From positions 372,001 through 436,000 of the forward strand of contig CADCXC010000001.1 in the NCBI GenBank assembly GCA_902806595.1: a stretch of 64,000 nt of DNA. The letters are read 5' to 3'. A program made the translations under genes and the position numbers. This DNA is from Pyrenopolyporus hunteri. Taxonomy: Eukaryota; Ascomycota; Sordariomycetes; Xylariales; Hypoxylaceae. Below the pieces are notes generated by a model, which ran no database searches, was not told where the DNA came from, and saw only the letters and a program-made list of their open reading frames with translations. Positions 44,902 to 54,980 of this stretch are shown piece by piece. Within the stretch, counting starts at the first letter, position 1; each line of letters begins with the position of its first letter.

Positions 44902-46336
44902 TATGATAGGCGGCGTATTAGAATCGAAGGCTGTGGCATTATCGTGCCGTGCAGCACAGCACGGTAAGGCTCCGGCTGTGGCGCGATCGCGGATAGGTTG
45001 AAGGAGCGTAATCGACGATCATATTAAAAGACAAGTACTGATGACTATTGCCTAGGTTGCATAATTTGTCCGGCTAAGGCGAGACGGTTTTGCGATCCAT
45101 GGTAGGCTGTAGGCGGGCATCCGAAAAGGGTCGACGAAGAGGAAGAAGATAAGGAAGAAGGGTGAAGAGATGAAGGGATGAAGTCGCTATAATCGCGCTT
45201 CGGGTTTCACAAGATAAGATTACGGGATGCGATCTGCAGGGGTCACATGCGGCTCGGCTGTTAGCTTGCCCCCACATGGTGGGGTAGTGACGTATGATTG
45301 GTACAGCTTCAGCTTATTTTTTTCTCTTTATTACACAAAACCACTGAATAGGGGTTATGACCCTAGTCGAAGTCCAGAGAACCGCCAAACCGCCATTCAT
45401 TTTTATTTTACTAGACAGTTTGGCATATAGTGCGCCGCACCGTACCCCCGACCACTATAAATTTAGGGCATTTAGCGCACACACCACTGTAATCCAGCGC
45501 TGTCTACGGATGTGGCTTTCAAAAGTTTTGTCCATACTAGAGAAATCCACCAGCTGCCACATTATTTTGTCAGTGCGGCATCAGTTGGCACAGTTTGGAA
45601 AAAATAACGGGGCTATTATCCAAGGCTAAAGTTTTAAAATATCCACTAAATCTTAGTGGATGCACGCTGTATTATAGAGGGTATTCATTAAAATTTAGCG
45701 TATATAATATAGTGGTCCGTTATCTTAAGACTGGACGGCTGGCAAACACCTGCAAAAATAATGTTACGGCTGGCTAATATTTTTGGTATGGACAGAACTT
45801 TTGAAAGCCACATCCGTACAGTGGTCTATCATTATATTTATTTTCAAATCTCGGGTTACACAAGATTTGAGGTACGTACCTACATACGTATACCTAGGTA
45901 CCTAGGTATGCATATCGATTCATTGCCTAGGTAGGTACCTAAGTATCACATTACGCACAACTCCTAATTACTGCGAATATGCATCCATTGCTAGACATGT
46001 TGGCCTATGCATATGGAAGAGATCATCGAAAATTATAGCAGTGCATAGCGTCAGCGCCGACTAGGTGATCCCAAACCGAAAGATACCATGATACCATCAC
46101 CATTCTGCAATACGCCTAAGCACGGAAGCCATCAACTACCCCATGCACCAAAATCTTACTGACAACAAATCAAAAAAAAATATCGCTCCTTGCCGTTTGA
46201 TTAAAGCAATAACCGTGAGTAAACTTTTATCATAAAGTTGTAGGTAGCAGCCACGACTACCTTTTTCTCATCTAATTACCTAATCTAGCTCGTATGATTG
46301 TTCGCCCACGAGACTAGACGCAAGCAACTGCTGCCA
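44902..46336. other. Intergenic with fold-back MITE
   Basis: It contains the DLT1 promoter, the TA-flanked fold-back element at 45507-45816, and GTACCTAGGTACC palindromes near 45890-45945. The piece just left of the MITE (about 45425-45500) carries several ACCACT/TAGTG motifs and may be another, older repeat. No gene is supported. Confidence 0.5.
45507..45816. mobile_element. Fold-back MITE, 310 bp, TA-flanked
   Basis: The left end CGGATGTGGCTTTCAAAAGT and the reverse complement of the right end are identical over 22 bases, and the match runs on with one change into TGTCCATAC. Both ends abut TA (45505-45506, 45817-45818). Inner parts also pair imperfectly (CCAGCTGCCACATTATTTTG against CCAGCCGTAACATTATTTTT), and the middle holds CCACTAA-ATC-TTAGTGG at 45642-45658, so the element as a whole is a decayed palindrome. 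It has no open frame. A Tc1/mariner-type non-autonomous element is the best reading. Confidence 0.78.
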
Positions 46337-48418
46337 CTAGCGCACTTGCTGCATCTCAGGCTGTGCCTCCGCCGCGGGGGCGGCTCTGGCCTCGGCCCTG
46401 GTTCGTGCTGGTGCTGGCGCTTCCGCTACCGGCTCGGCCCTATCCTTCTTCTCGGCGGCTTCTCTCGCCATTCTCATGTCCGCCCGGGTAAGTCTAAGAT
46501 CACCGCTGTACTGCCCGAACGCCGTTATCAGCTCGCTCAATCCGTCCTTCAACGCTTCCAGAAGCTGGTCTACCTCTGGGCACTCTCTCTTCTGCTTGAT
46601 ATCGGACCAGTGCATAGGTAAACCATCTCTGAACTTCTCCAACTTTCTGATGACGGCCGTAAATGTCCGTATGATTGCCGGCACGTCTCTCTGGACATTG
46701 CCGTACTTGTCCTCTGTCAGGCTAGAAACGGCTAGTTTTGACAGAGCGTAGGCCGCATTAACGTATACGCTGAGCTCGCCATACGGCTGGCCGAGGACAG
46801 CCGTCGTTAATCGGCGGCTGAACTGCTGCTGAAATAGCGGGCCGACGACGGGCAAGGTCAAGATTCTGAATGCCGCGGCACGGAAGAGAGAATTTACACC
46901 CTCGGGGGTGAGCGCCTCCTTTTGCTCCTTCGTCAGCAGATGCTCCGTCACCTCAAGCGCTTTCTTCTTGGCTTCGGGCAAGTAAACTTCGGCGGGCGTC
47001 TTTCCCGGCGACGTCACAACGTTAGTAACGATCTTGCCAAGCGAGTTTCGAAGGCCCTTTTGGGCCGGCACCGCGGCCCAGACATTATCAGTCTTCGGAG
47101 GCTGGACAACTCGCGGGGGTTGTTGAGGAGGCGCGGTGTTTGCTTGAGCAGCGGGAGGCGGAGCAGGCGGTTTTCCGTACTCGTCGATTCTCTGCTCTAA
47201 CGATTTGATCACGCCCATGCACGTAACGTAGATCTGCGACCACATTGGGCCGTCCTTCCGGTCGATGTCTTCAAATATGCTTCGCCTCCTGTCGTCAAAG
47301 TCCCTCGTGATCAACGCCAGCTCCCACATGGCAAACGCCTAAATCGTCAGTGATGTTTGCCAATTGAAAGGAGACAATGCAACCTACCGATATGCGAGGC
47401 TTCTTGCTCTTTAACCCGTTCAGTAGACTCCCGTTCGGATCTTTCGACTCGGCACTAAGTGGCTGGTTATTCTTAAGAGGCGCTCTTCCAAGCTGTAACC
47501 TGAAAACCATGTCGCCAAAGTACCACAAAAGGCACAGCAAAAAGCCCGCCCATATCGATCGCACCAGCATCCAGATACTCCAAGGCGCCTGGCTAGGCGG
47601 TATGTTGGATTTGGGAAGGCTATAGAAAAGCCGGAAGAAGGACAAAGCCCAGCCCCAGGCGTAGGGCCGCAGGAAATGGTAGATCAAGACGTAATTGGCC
47701 AAAGCGACGGCCATCGAAAGCGTCCCAGAGCGTATAACGAGAGCCGGAACCCATTCGTTTACCCGTTCCCAGCCGCTCGTAGCCTGCGTGTTCGCCTCTC
47801 CTTCGCGCTTCGGCTTCGCCGTCCCCAGAAGCATCCGGTTGAAATCCAAGGAAATGTGTAGAACGCCCTGGACGATGCCCAGGATAATGATATCAAGGGT
47901 GTAGAACAGCGCCCGCTCGTTTAATCGCGCGCGATCCCCGCTGTAATATGTGATCCAGCCAAGGTTCGCTCCGGTTGGAGTCGAGAATAGGTATGTCTGG
48001 CTGAATAGCCACGCTGAAATAGCGAAGGTAAGTATCGTCTCTATAGTCGCGAAGGAAAAGGCGTTGGAGCGGAGGGTGTCGAAGGGCGAGTTAGACGTCC
48101 GGATACCGATGTGGGAATGGGCAATTCGCAAGATGACGATGGGGAGGATGCTGCCGAAGATAGCTAGGGTACGGAAACCCGCGGGCCCGAGAGGAAACCA
48201 TGGCCAGATAACTAGTGGAACGCTCATGTTAGAGATATGGTATGATAGTGCGTGGAAAGCGGGAGGGGTTGTCACGTACAGCTGTCCCATTTGGCTAGAG
48301 TGAGGGCCTCGACGTAAGAAAGTCCTAGTAAAACTCCGGTAGTTGAGGCGAAACGTCTCTGGAGGGCGGGCTGCAGGAAATCTTTGTAAGGCGCTCGGCG
48401 CGTAGCTGCGGGAGGCAT
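46337..48418 (-). CDS. NDC1: Nucleoporin Ndc1 (nuclear pore / spindle pole body membrane protein)
   Basis: Three exons on the minus strand, 48280-48418, 47388-48211 and 46337-47338, join in phase to 654 residues, the usual size. The N-terminus reads PYKDFLQPALQRRFASTTGV, with several transmembrane helices through residue 290 (for example TLAIFGSILPIVILRI, TILTFAISAWLF, ALFYTLDIIILGIVQGVLHI). The nucleoplasmic/cytosolic half contains KSLEQRIDEY, a Pro/Ala/Gln linker, RNSLGKIVTNVVTSPGK and the conserved YGELSVYVNAAYALSKLAVSSLTEDKYGNVQRDVPAI block. Ndc1 anchors nuclear pore complexes and, in fungi, helps insert the spindle pole body. The gene is divergent from PEP12. Confidence 0.92.
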
Positions 48419-49117
48419 CTTCGCAACTGTAAAGAAAAGAAATATTCAGATCAGCGCATCGTCCGAACTTTGAGGAGTAGGAAATGCAAGTTGTGTGTAT
48501 GCATGCGAATATTTCCTGTATGAACAATCCGGGTTTGCAAAGAGACAAAAGGAATGACGAATGACGGGTCAGAGCACGGTTGCTCTGCTGAAGGTGGTTA
48601 CCTATCGGAGCGTGTGAATGTAAATAAAAGAAAGAGAAAAACTTACAAAGCTCAAGCTGCTTCGGGCTGGGCTCCACTGGGGGAGAGAAGAATGTTCCGC
48701 CAGGATTGCGCCAGCTTAATGCACCAGCCACAGCTCCTAGGCACCATAATACATTGGTACATGTATGCGGGTGGCTCTAGTTTTTGACTGACGTAAGCAG
48801 ATGCATGCGCAACGCAACTCTACATAGTACATGTACATGTACAAGTAATCCGCAATCTCCCCCAACCTGGTTGCCTTCCAGGTACCTCGGTACGTACCTA
48901 GGCATGTACTCGTACCTTGCACCGTTCGCGCAATCCTGTCGCAGGTGACCCTGAGTGACATCAAACCTTCCCATCCATCTTCATCCATCCTATCTGTATT
49001 TACAGCAGGTTCTGTTTTCGACATTTCCATCTCAGATATACCAATCTCTCCGCTTACCTTCCAAAGCCTTCCGCCATCACCGTCCGTCGTTCGCTCAGCC
49101 CAGACTTCTTCCCAGCC
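48419..49117. other. Divergent promoter region NDC1 / PEP12
   Basis: A 699-bp bidirectional promoter region with a GTACATGTACATGTAC palindromic repeat near 48828-48843 and CT-rich DNA just before the PEP12 start. No gene is supported; the 162-codon antisense frame there is composition noise. Confidence 0.5.
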
Positions 49118-50031
49118 ATGTCTTTCGATCAGCTGTCCTCGATAGAATCCGGCAGCGGGGGTGGCCGTCGCCGGAACAACAATGGCGCCTATTCGGATGA
49201 CCCGGAGTTCTCTCGATTGTCGCAAGGCCTCATGAACAAGCTATTCCATCTCCAAGGCAATATTTCGAAGCTCAAGTCGGATATCGGCCTCCTCGGCACT
49301 CGACGGGACAATCCCCGATTGCGGGAGCGGGTACACACCGTGATTGAGGAATCCACCGAACAGTTCAAGGAGGTTGGCGAGGGCGTCAAGAAGATTCAGA
49401 CGTGGGAAGACCCAACGGTAAGCACCCAGACAAAGGAAATATAAATGGTTTGTTCGTCCAGTTCGTACCGCGCATATCTAACCATCCGTTCGCTCTCCAG
49501 CCCACCCAAAAATACTCACAACAAAAACTCTCGCGCGAGTTCAAGGCCGCCCTCGGCGAATTCCAAACGCTGCAGCGCACTGCCCTCGAGAAGCAGCGAG
49601 CCTCCGTCAGCGCCGCCAAAGCCGCGCTCGACCACGAAACCTCTGCCGAGGGCGCCCCGCACGGCGTCGCCGGCGAGCAGCTCCAGCAGCTGCAGCAGCA
49701 GGAGCAGGTGCACCTGGCGCCGCAGGACGAGGTCGACTTCCAGGAGGCCCTGATCACCGAGCGGGAGGAGGAGATCCGCCAGATCGAGGAGGGCGTCGGC
49801 GACCTCAACGTGCTGTTTCAGCAAGTCGCGCAGATCGTCAGCGAGCAAGGCGAGGTGCTGGAGACCATCGAGAGCAACGCGGTTAACATCCGCGACGACA
49901 CCCGCGGCGCCGATTACGAGCTGAGGACCGCGGCGAGGTACCAGAAGAACGCGCGGAGCAAGGCATGCTGCCTACTGCTGATCCTGGCCGTCATCATGGC
50001 TATCGTCTTGTTGGCCGTGTTCCTTGGATGA
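49118..50031 (+). CDS. PEP12: Endosomal syntaxin (Qa-SNARE, Pep12-like)
   Basis: Two exons, 49118-49417 and 49501-50031, give 276 residues. A three-helix regulatory domain (residues 27-150) is followed by the SNARE motif beginning ITEREEEIRQIEEGVGDLNVLFQQVAQIVSEQG with the zero-layer glutamine in LFQQVAQIV, and a single C-terminal membrane anchor (CCLLLILAVIMAIVLLAVFLG) for tail insertion. A short Gln-rich stretch lies between the domains (EQLQQLQQQEQ). It should drive fusion at the late endosome/prevacuolar compartment. The intron falls between the helical domains. Confidence 0.9.
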
Positions 50032-50491
50032 ATCGAAGCGGATCGAATCGTCGGGCTATTCGATAAAGTGTACGAGCGGCATTTCGGGGCGTTTCGGAGT
50101 CAGCGCGGGCAAACTCGATGTTTTTACTAGCTCAGTATATTGGAATTGCGTTTACAGTGGTTGGTATTAGTTGGTCACCCTTGAATCGAGGTAATTCGGA
50201 GATATCAGTTCTTTTATTTGGGGTCCCTATGAGGTGACCGAGCAAGGAACCGCATCCATCCCTATAGGTACGTAGAAGAGCGGCGTCTATGAATAGCGAT
50301 ACTTTAGGACTTCCGCCGTTTTTCGAACCATTCAGCCTCGAAGGCCGTACTTTGCGTCATTGTAACTACAAACACATTGCCGACGAATGACGTGCATTCG
50401 TGACATTTTCAATATACAGTATTAAGTCATGGGACTCGCCTCAGCCCAACGCGCTAGGATTTCGTGATTAACCGTAGGTTTTCGCCCTTTT
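50032..50491. other. Convergent intergenic gap
   Basis: 3' regions of PEP12 and COX18; no repeat or gene is seen. Confidence 0.5.
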
Positions 50492-51649
50492 TCATTTTTT
50501 CTGCTGCTCCAGTCTCGGCAGGATAGGGGCAATTTCGAAGTCCTTACACCTTCCAACAGGCTGTTGGATGGGCATAAAATGCCTCAGCGCCTTGCTCGTA
50601 GCCCAGTGCGTGGCAGACGACGTTAACCAATAGAGGTGAAGCGCCGCCGGAAGGTCCGCGGTGAGAGGGCCTACGAGAGCCGCCACACATATAAGTGCCC
50701 GACGAAGCCTAAGCTGCCTCTGCTGCGCTGCCGGTACTACCACGGACCCGTCCCGGGGGCCGAGGTTTACTAATTGCCGCATGCCTGCCTTGGTATTCGG
50801 AAGCATGTTAATTACCAACATGGCGGATAACGCCAAGGGGAGAATAGAATAAGGGTCGGGAACGGACAGGTCCGGGAACCAGAGGCATCCTTCCGTCGTA
50901 ATGCTCGGATCTGGGAGATTCCTGGCGTGTTCGACCACTGCGGAAGCCGTCGACGGATCGACGGTGGAAACTTGGCCGGCGATTGCGCCCGTCATATCCG
51001 TCGAAGATGTAGCAGCCTCTACGCCTTCCTGCGTAGGTGGAGCTGTATCATTCTCCTTGGGGAGTCCTAGCATCATCCTCCCGAGGATACCCCTCGGACC
51101 GCCGCATAAGCGCCTGACGCTCTCGATGCCGAGGACCCAGAAGGGGAGGCCGAGAACGTTGATGTATATCTTCCACTGCTGGACGCCCAACATCTTGTAC
51201 ACCCTCGCCGTGTTCTTTGCATGTATCCTCGTCACTACTGCCTTCTGCTTGGATAGCGGAATGCCTCTCGTCTGGACTTCTTTAGATGTCTTCCAGTTCC
51301 ATGCCATCAATAGTGAGGTGCATCGGCTCCGAATTTGATTTATCTGATGGGCATATGCATTCCAAGGTAGCCGGAAGAAAAGAGCGACTCCGAGCGACAC
51401 GAGGGGAATAGTCAAGAACCAGGGTATATGTGTGGCGCTATGAAAACTGATTATCGCCTGCTCGGTGGCTTCCACGACGGCGTTGACGCTCGGCGCAAGA
51501 TGGAATGACCTTATTCCGGGCTGGTGTCTGTGGCGATGGGGTGAGACTCGGTTAGGGTGCGTGATATGTAGTAAAGTTCCGGTCCTCGCTAGCAAGCCAA
51601 GGGGCTTACCGAGACGCGGAGGATGCGCCTTATGAATTAAGCTAATCAT
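50492..51649 (-). CDS. COX18: Mitochondrial inner-membrane insertase Cox18 (Oxa1/YidC family)
   Basis: Intronless, 385 residues from the ATG at 51649. The first 45 residues are basic (HPNRVSPHRHRHQPGIRSFH) and fit a mitochondrial presequence. The Oxa1/YidC core starts AIISFHSATHIPWFLTIPLVSLG and continues with VALFFRLPWNAYA. Later helices include WKIYINVLGLPFWVLGIES and the PDPYSILPLALSAMLVINML hairpin; the C-terminal membrane part ends PAALHLYWLTSSATHW. A long polar insertion separates the second and third conserved helices. In yeast Cox18 translocates the C-terminal domain of Cox2 across the inner membrane during cytochrome c oxidase assembly. It is convergent with PEP12. Confidence 0.88.
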   Translation of the reverse strand: MISLIHKAHPPRLGKPLGLLARTGTLLHITHPNRVSPHRHRHQPGIRSFHLAPSVNAVVEATEQAIISFHSATHIPWFLTIPLVSLGVALFFRLPWNAYAHQINQIRSRCTSLLMAWNWKTSKEVQTRGIPLSKQKAVVTRIHAKNTARVYKMLGVQQWKIYINVLGLPFWVLGIESVRRLCGGPRGILGRMMLGLPKENDTAPPTQEGVEAATSSTDMTGAIAGQVSTVDPSTASAVVEHARNLPDPSITTEGCLWFPDLSVPDPYSILPLALSAMLVINMLPNTKAGMRQLVNLGPRDGSVVVPAAQQRQLRLRRALICVAALVGPLTADLPAALHLYWLTSSATHWATSKALRHFMPIQQPVGRCKDFEIAPILPRLEQQKK

Positions 51650-52469
51650 GATTTGTGTTGAGTCTTTTCTGATTTGCCGAAGACAGTAGCGAGGGGACGG
51701 AGTATGTTTATAAGTGAATGACAATATCTAAGGCAACTTAGCAGCTGTTAAGCCACTTAGGACTCAAGTAATGTTGTGTTCCGTATATCATCTCTAAAGG
51801 GCACCTAGAGGATGCCGATTTGTCGTATGGCTCTAAGCCTAGAGTACGTTTATATGCTATGAGCCCCTAGGGTGATTGACTTGAAGCGTAGACTGAGAGC
51901 CTATAACAACAAGCAGTTTGGATATAGTACGATTCACAAATAGCGGATAGTGTGGAGGAGTGGGGGGTGGGTTAAGGAGTATAATCGAGCGATAAGATAA
52001 GGTAACGAGAGCTTAAGTCTATCGATAAGCTGCGCGGTGTGCTGCCCACAGGTACCTACCTAGGTAGGTACCTACAGAGGACAGGTGACAGGCAGGTGGG
52101 ATGGGCCACCTTGCTACTACATGTACCTACTTAGGTACCTACATACCTATGAAGGTACCTAGAGCGTCTTTTGTCATCGGTCACACGGCCAGATTATTGT
52201 ACATCTTGAAAGTACCTACCTACCTACCTACCTATCCGCTTAAAGGTAAGGCGGTACCTTATATACATCGTCACTCACGAGGCGCGACTCGCGCGACAAC
52301 ATTATTTCAACACTTTCAGGTCACATCAATGGGTCAACTGGCCTGGCTTTGGCAAAGCCTGACAAGGCCAGAACAGTATCCCCTTCCTAACACGTGTGCC
52401 TAGATACCTACCCAGGGTTACGGACAAATCTACGTTCAATAATATACCTGCCCGCTAGGCTTTAGGCAA
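51650..52469. other. Divergent promoter region COX18 / ALG11
   Basis: Rich in TACC/GGTA palindromes (about 52050-52075, 52118-52145 and 52210-52233), with GATAAGATAA near 51990-52000. No gene is supported. Confidence 0.5.
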
Positions 52470-54329
52470 ATGTCATTCTCTTCCTCCGGTTCCAGCTGCT
52501 CGATCCCCTCCAGAGATACGCCCTATTCCTTCGGCATGGACCCTAAGACCCTGGCATTCACGGCCGTCGCCGTCGCCTGCACCCCGTTTTTCTTATTAAT
52601 AGGCTGGAACTACTTCCTCCCCCTCCTATTCCGTATATTCTCCTGGACGGTAGGATCGACGTTCGGTTGGTGTCTGAGGAAGGGATCCGAAGGGCGGCGC
52701 CTCTTACTTGTCCGCACTACAGCAGAGAGCGAAGCCAAGTTTCAGGAGGAAAAGGTCAAGGCGCAGGAAAAGGACGGCAGCGCTAACGGCGACGAGGAGG
52801 GTTGGGAGAATATCGATGGCTCCACGGTTGGAACAGCCGGCAACGGAGAAAAGGGCGACCAGGATTGGGACGGTATCGTCGGTTTCTTCCACCCCTTCTG
52901 CAATGCCGGAGGAGGTGGTGAGCGGGTTTTGTGGGCTGCGGTTCGAGCTACGCAAAGGAGATGGCCGAACGCCAAGATCGTCGTGTACACGGGCGACCAC
53001 GACGTAACCAAGGAGAACATGCTTTCCCGCGTCAAGGTTTGCGATTTCATATCGCCATCCGTATCGCCTCACGAATGCTCTCAACGTTGCTAACAATGCC
53101 ATAGAACACCTTCAGTATCGACATCCACCCGCCCACGATCCACTTCATCTATCTGACGACTCGACACTGGGTCCTCGCTTCTACGTGGCCGCATATGACC
53201 CTGTTGGGACAATCGATCGGATCTATTCTCATGGGACTCGACGCGTTCTCTCTCCTAGTGCCCGATATCTTCGTGGATACCATGGGTTACGCCTTCGTAC
53301 TCGGCCTATGCAAGATCCTATTCCCACGTATGCCAACCGCCGCTTACGTACACTACCCCACCATCTCGACCGACATGCTCGACTCTCTCGACCCTCAGAA
53401 CCCAGCTGGAAGTCAGGGCGTTAATGCCGGGAAGGGGGTAGGTTTCAAGGGCGCTCTCAAGAGACACTACTGGAAGCTCTTCGCCGCTATCTATTCGTGG
53501 ATGGGCGCTTCCGTGGACGTGGTGATGACAAATTCCTCCTGGACGCAAGGACACGTCCAATCTCTGTGGGGGCCGCGCCGGAAGCAAAGAGGGAGGGAGG
53601 ATTCTATCGCGGTGGTGTACCCCCCGTGCGCCGTCGAGGAGATCGAAAAAGCAGTCGAGATATCGGAAGAAAGCGAGAAAAGGCGCCAGAAGTACCTGGT
53701 GTACATTGCGCAATTTCGACCAGAAAAGAATCACCAGCTTATATTGCAATCCTTCGCGGAATTCGTGAAGACCGGAACTCCCTCGGCAAAGGAAGCCAAA
53801 TTAGTCCTCCTGGGTAGTGTTAGGGGAGACGACGACTCAAGGCGCGTCTACAAGCTTCGTTTGCTGGTCAACGAACTTCACATCAGGGACCAAGTGATAT
53901 TCCGACTCGACGCTCCCTGGTCCGAGATCCTCCAATGGCTCGGCAAGGCATTCGTGGGCGTCAACGGCATGTGGAACGAGCACTTCGGGATTGGCGTCGT
54001 CGAGTATCTTGCGGCGGGCTTGATATGCGTCGTACACGACAGCGGCGGTCCGAAACTGGACATCGTCGTCGACGTCGACGGCCAGCCTACGGGTACGCTT
54101 AATATAGTGCCCCTATTTATCTTCGGGGATTTACTTGCTAACAAGCCCACTAGGTTTCCACGCCTCAACCACGTCCGAGTTCGCCGACGGTTTCGAGAAG
54201 GCGCTCTCGCACCCTGACCCGCTCTCCGTCCGGCGCAGGGCCCGGCTGTCGTCCAAGCGCTTCACCGAGGAGGAGTTTGCTAGGAAGTGGCTCGCCCAGC
54301 TGCAGAAGCTAGTCGCCATGAAGTTGTGA
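52470..54329 (+). CDS. ALG11: Alg11, GDP-Man:Man3GlcNAc2-PP-dolichol alpha-1,2-mannosyltransferase
   Basis: Three exons, 52470-53036, 53105-54092 and 54154-54329, give 576 residues. An N-terminal membrane anchor lies around residues 30-70, preceding GFFHPFCNAGGGGERVLWAAV, the dolichol-linked-substrate signature. The GT-B fold of family 4 follows, with HYPTISTDM, MTNSSWTQGH, the linker YIAQFRPEKNHQLIL and the nucleotide-sugar motif NEHFGIGVVEYLAAGLICVVHDSGGP. It adds the fourth and fifth mannose residues to the lipid-linked oligosaccharide on the cytosolic face of the ER. The donor of the first intron is GTTTGC, a less common form. A start at the later ATG (52536) would also fit. Confidence 0.92.
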
Positions 54330-54980
54330 ATTGCGCGCACAAAGTCCGATTCCCCTCTCAATTACTAGTACATACACGATAGAGATAGACTTATATCCGA
54401 TACCCCCAGGGTTTTCACGGCGGGAGGCGGGCTCGGAGTTGAATTTTGCTTTATGCTTTGCGTTGCGCTGCGCTGCGTTGCATTGCGTTGCTTCGTGTTT
54501 CGTTATGCCTCGTCGAGGCAGAGACATGTGGTGGAGGAGAAATAAGGGTATCATGAACACCGAAGTAGTTAACCCAGATACACGCGAGCTCTGTAACCGG
54601 TAAATATTCTCAAAGTTAATTATTTCCCCCCTTCTCGTGATACTATATAACTGGCGATTCAAGATTACTTGTCCTGAACGTCTGAAGTAACTCGATATCA
54701 CATTACCCGTTATGGCCTCCCCTGATATATACGATACCTAGGTAGGTAGGTAGGTACCTAGGTAGTAAGACCCGAGTTTAGATGTGTCTAATCATTATTC
54801 AATTTATACAGGTACGTACATATAAGTAAACATGCAACTCTATATATATGCAAACACAAATAACGTAATACCTCCGACAATGCAAACATAGATGCAAATA
54901 CAAGAATGGGAAACTAAGCAAAAGTAGGTAGGTATAGACGGGTGAGCCATCTCCCTAGACAGGTAGGCATTACATCCCCT
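54330..54980. other. Convergent intergenic gap
   Basis: It contains a GCGTTGCGCTGCGCTGCGTTG-like degenerate pentamer array at about 54457-54492, and TACCTAGGTAGG repeats near 54738-54770. No gene is supported. Confidence 0.5.
54457..54492 (+). repeat. Degenerate (TTGCG/CTGCG)n array
   Basis: Around seven tandem pentamers of TTGCG, CTGCG or TTGCA type in the 3' flank of ALG11; simple non-coding repeat. Confidence 0.7.

Noticed and set aside
48737..49225. 162-codon minus-strand frame in the NDC1/PEP12 promoter
   Set aside because: No family motif; overlaps the PEP12 first exon.
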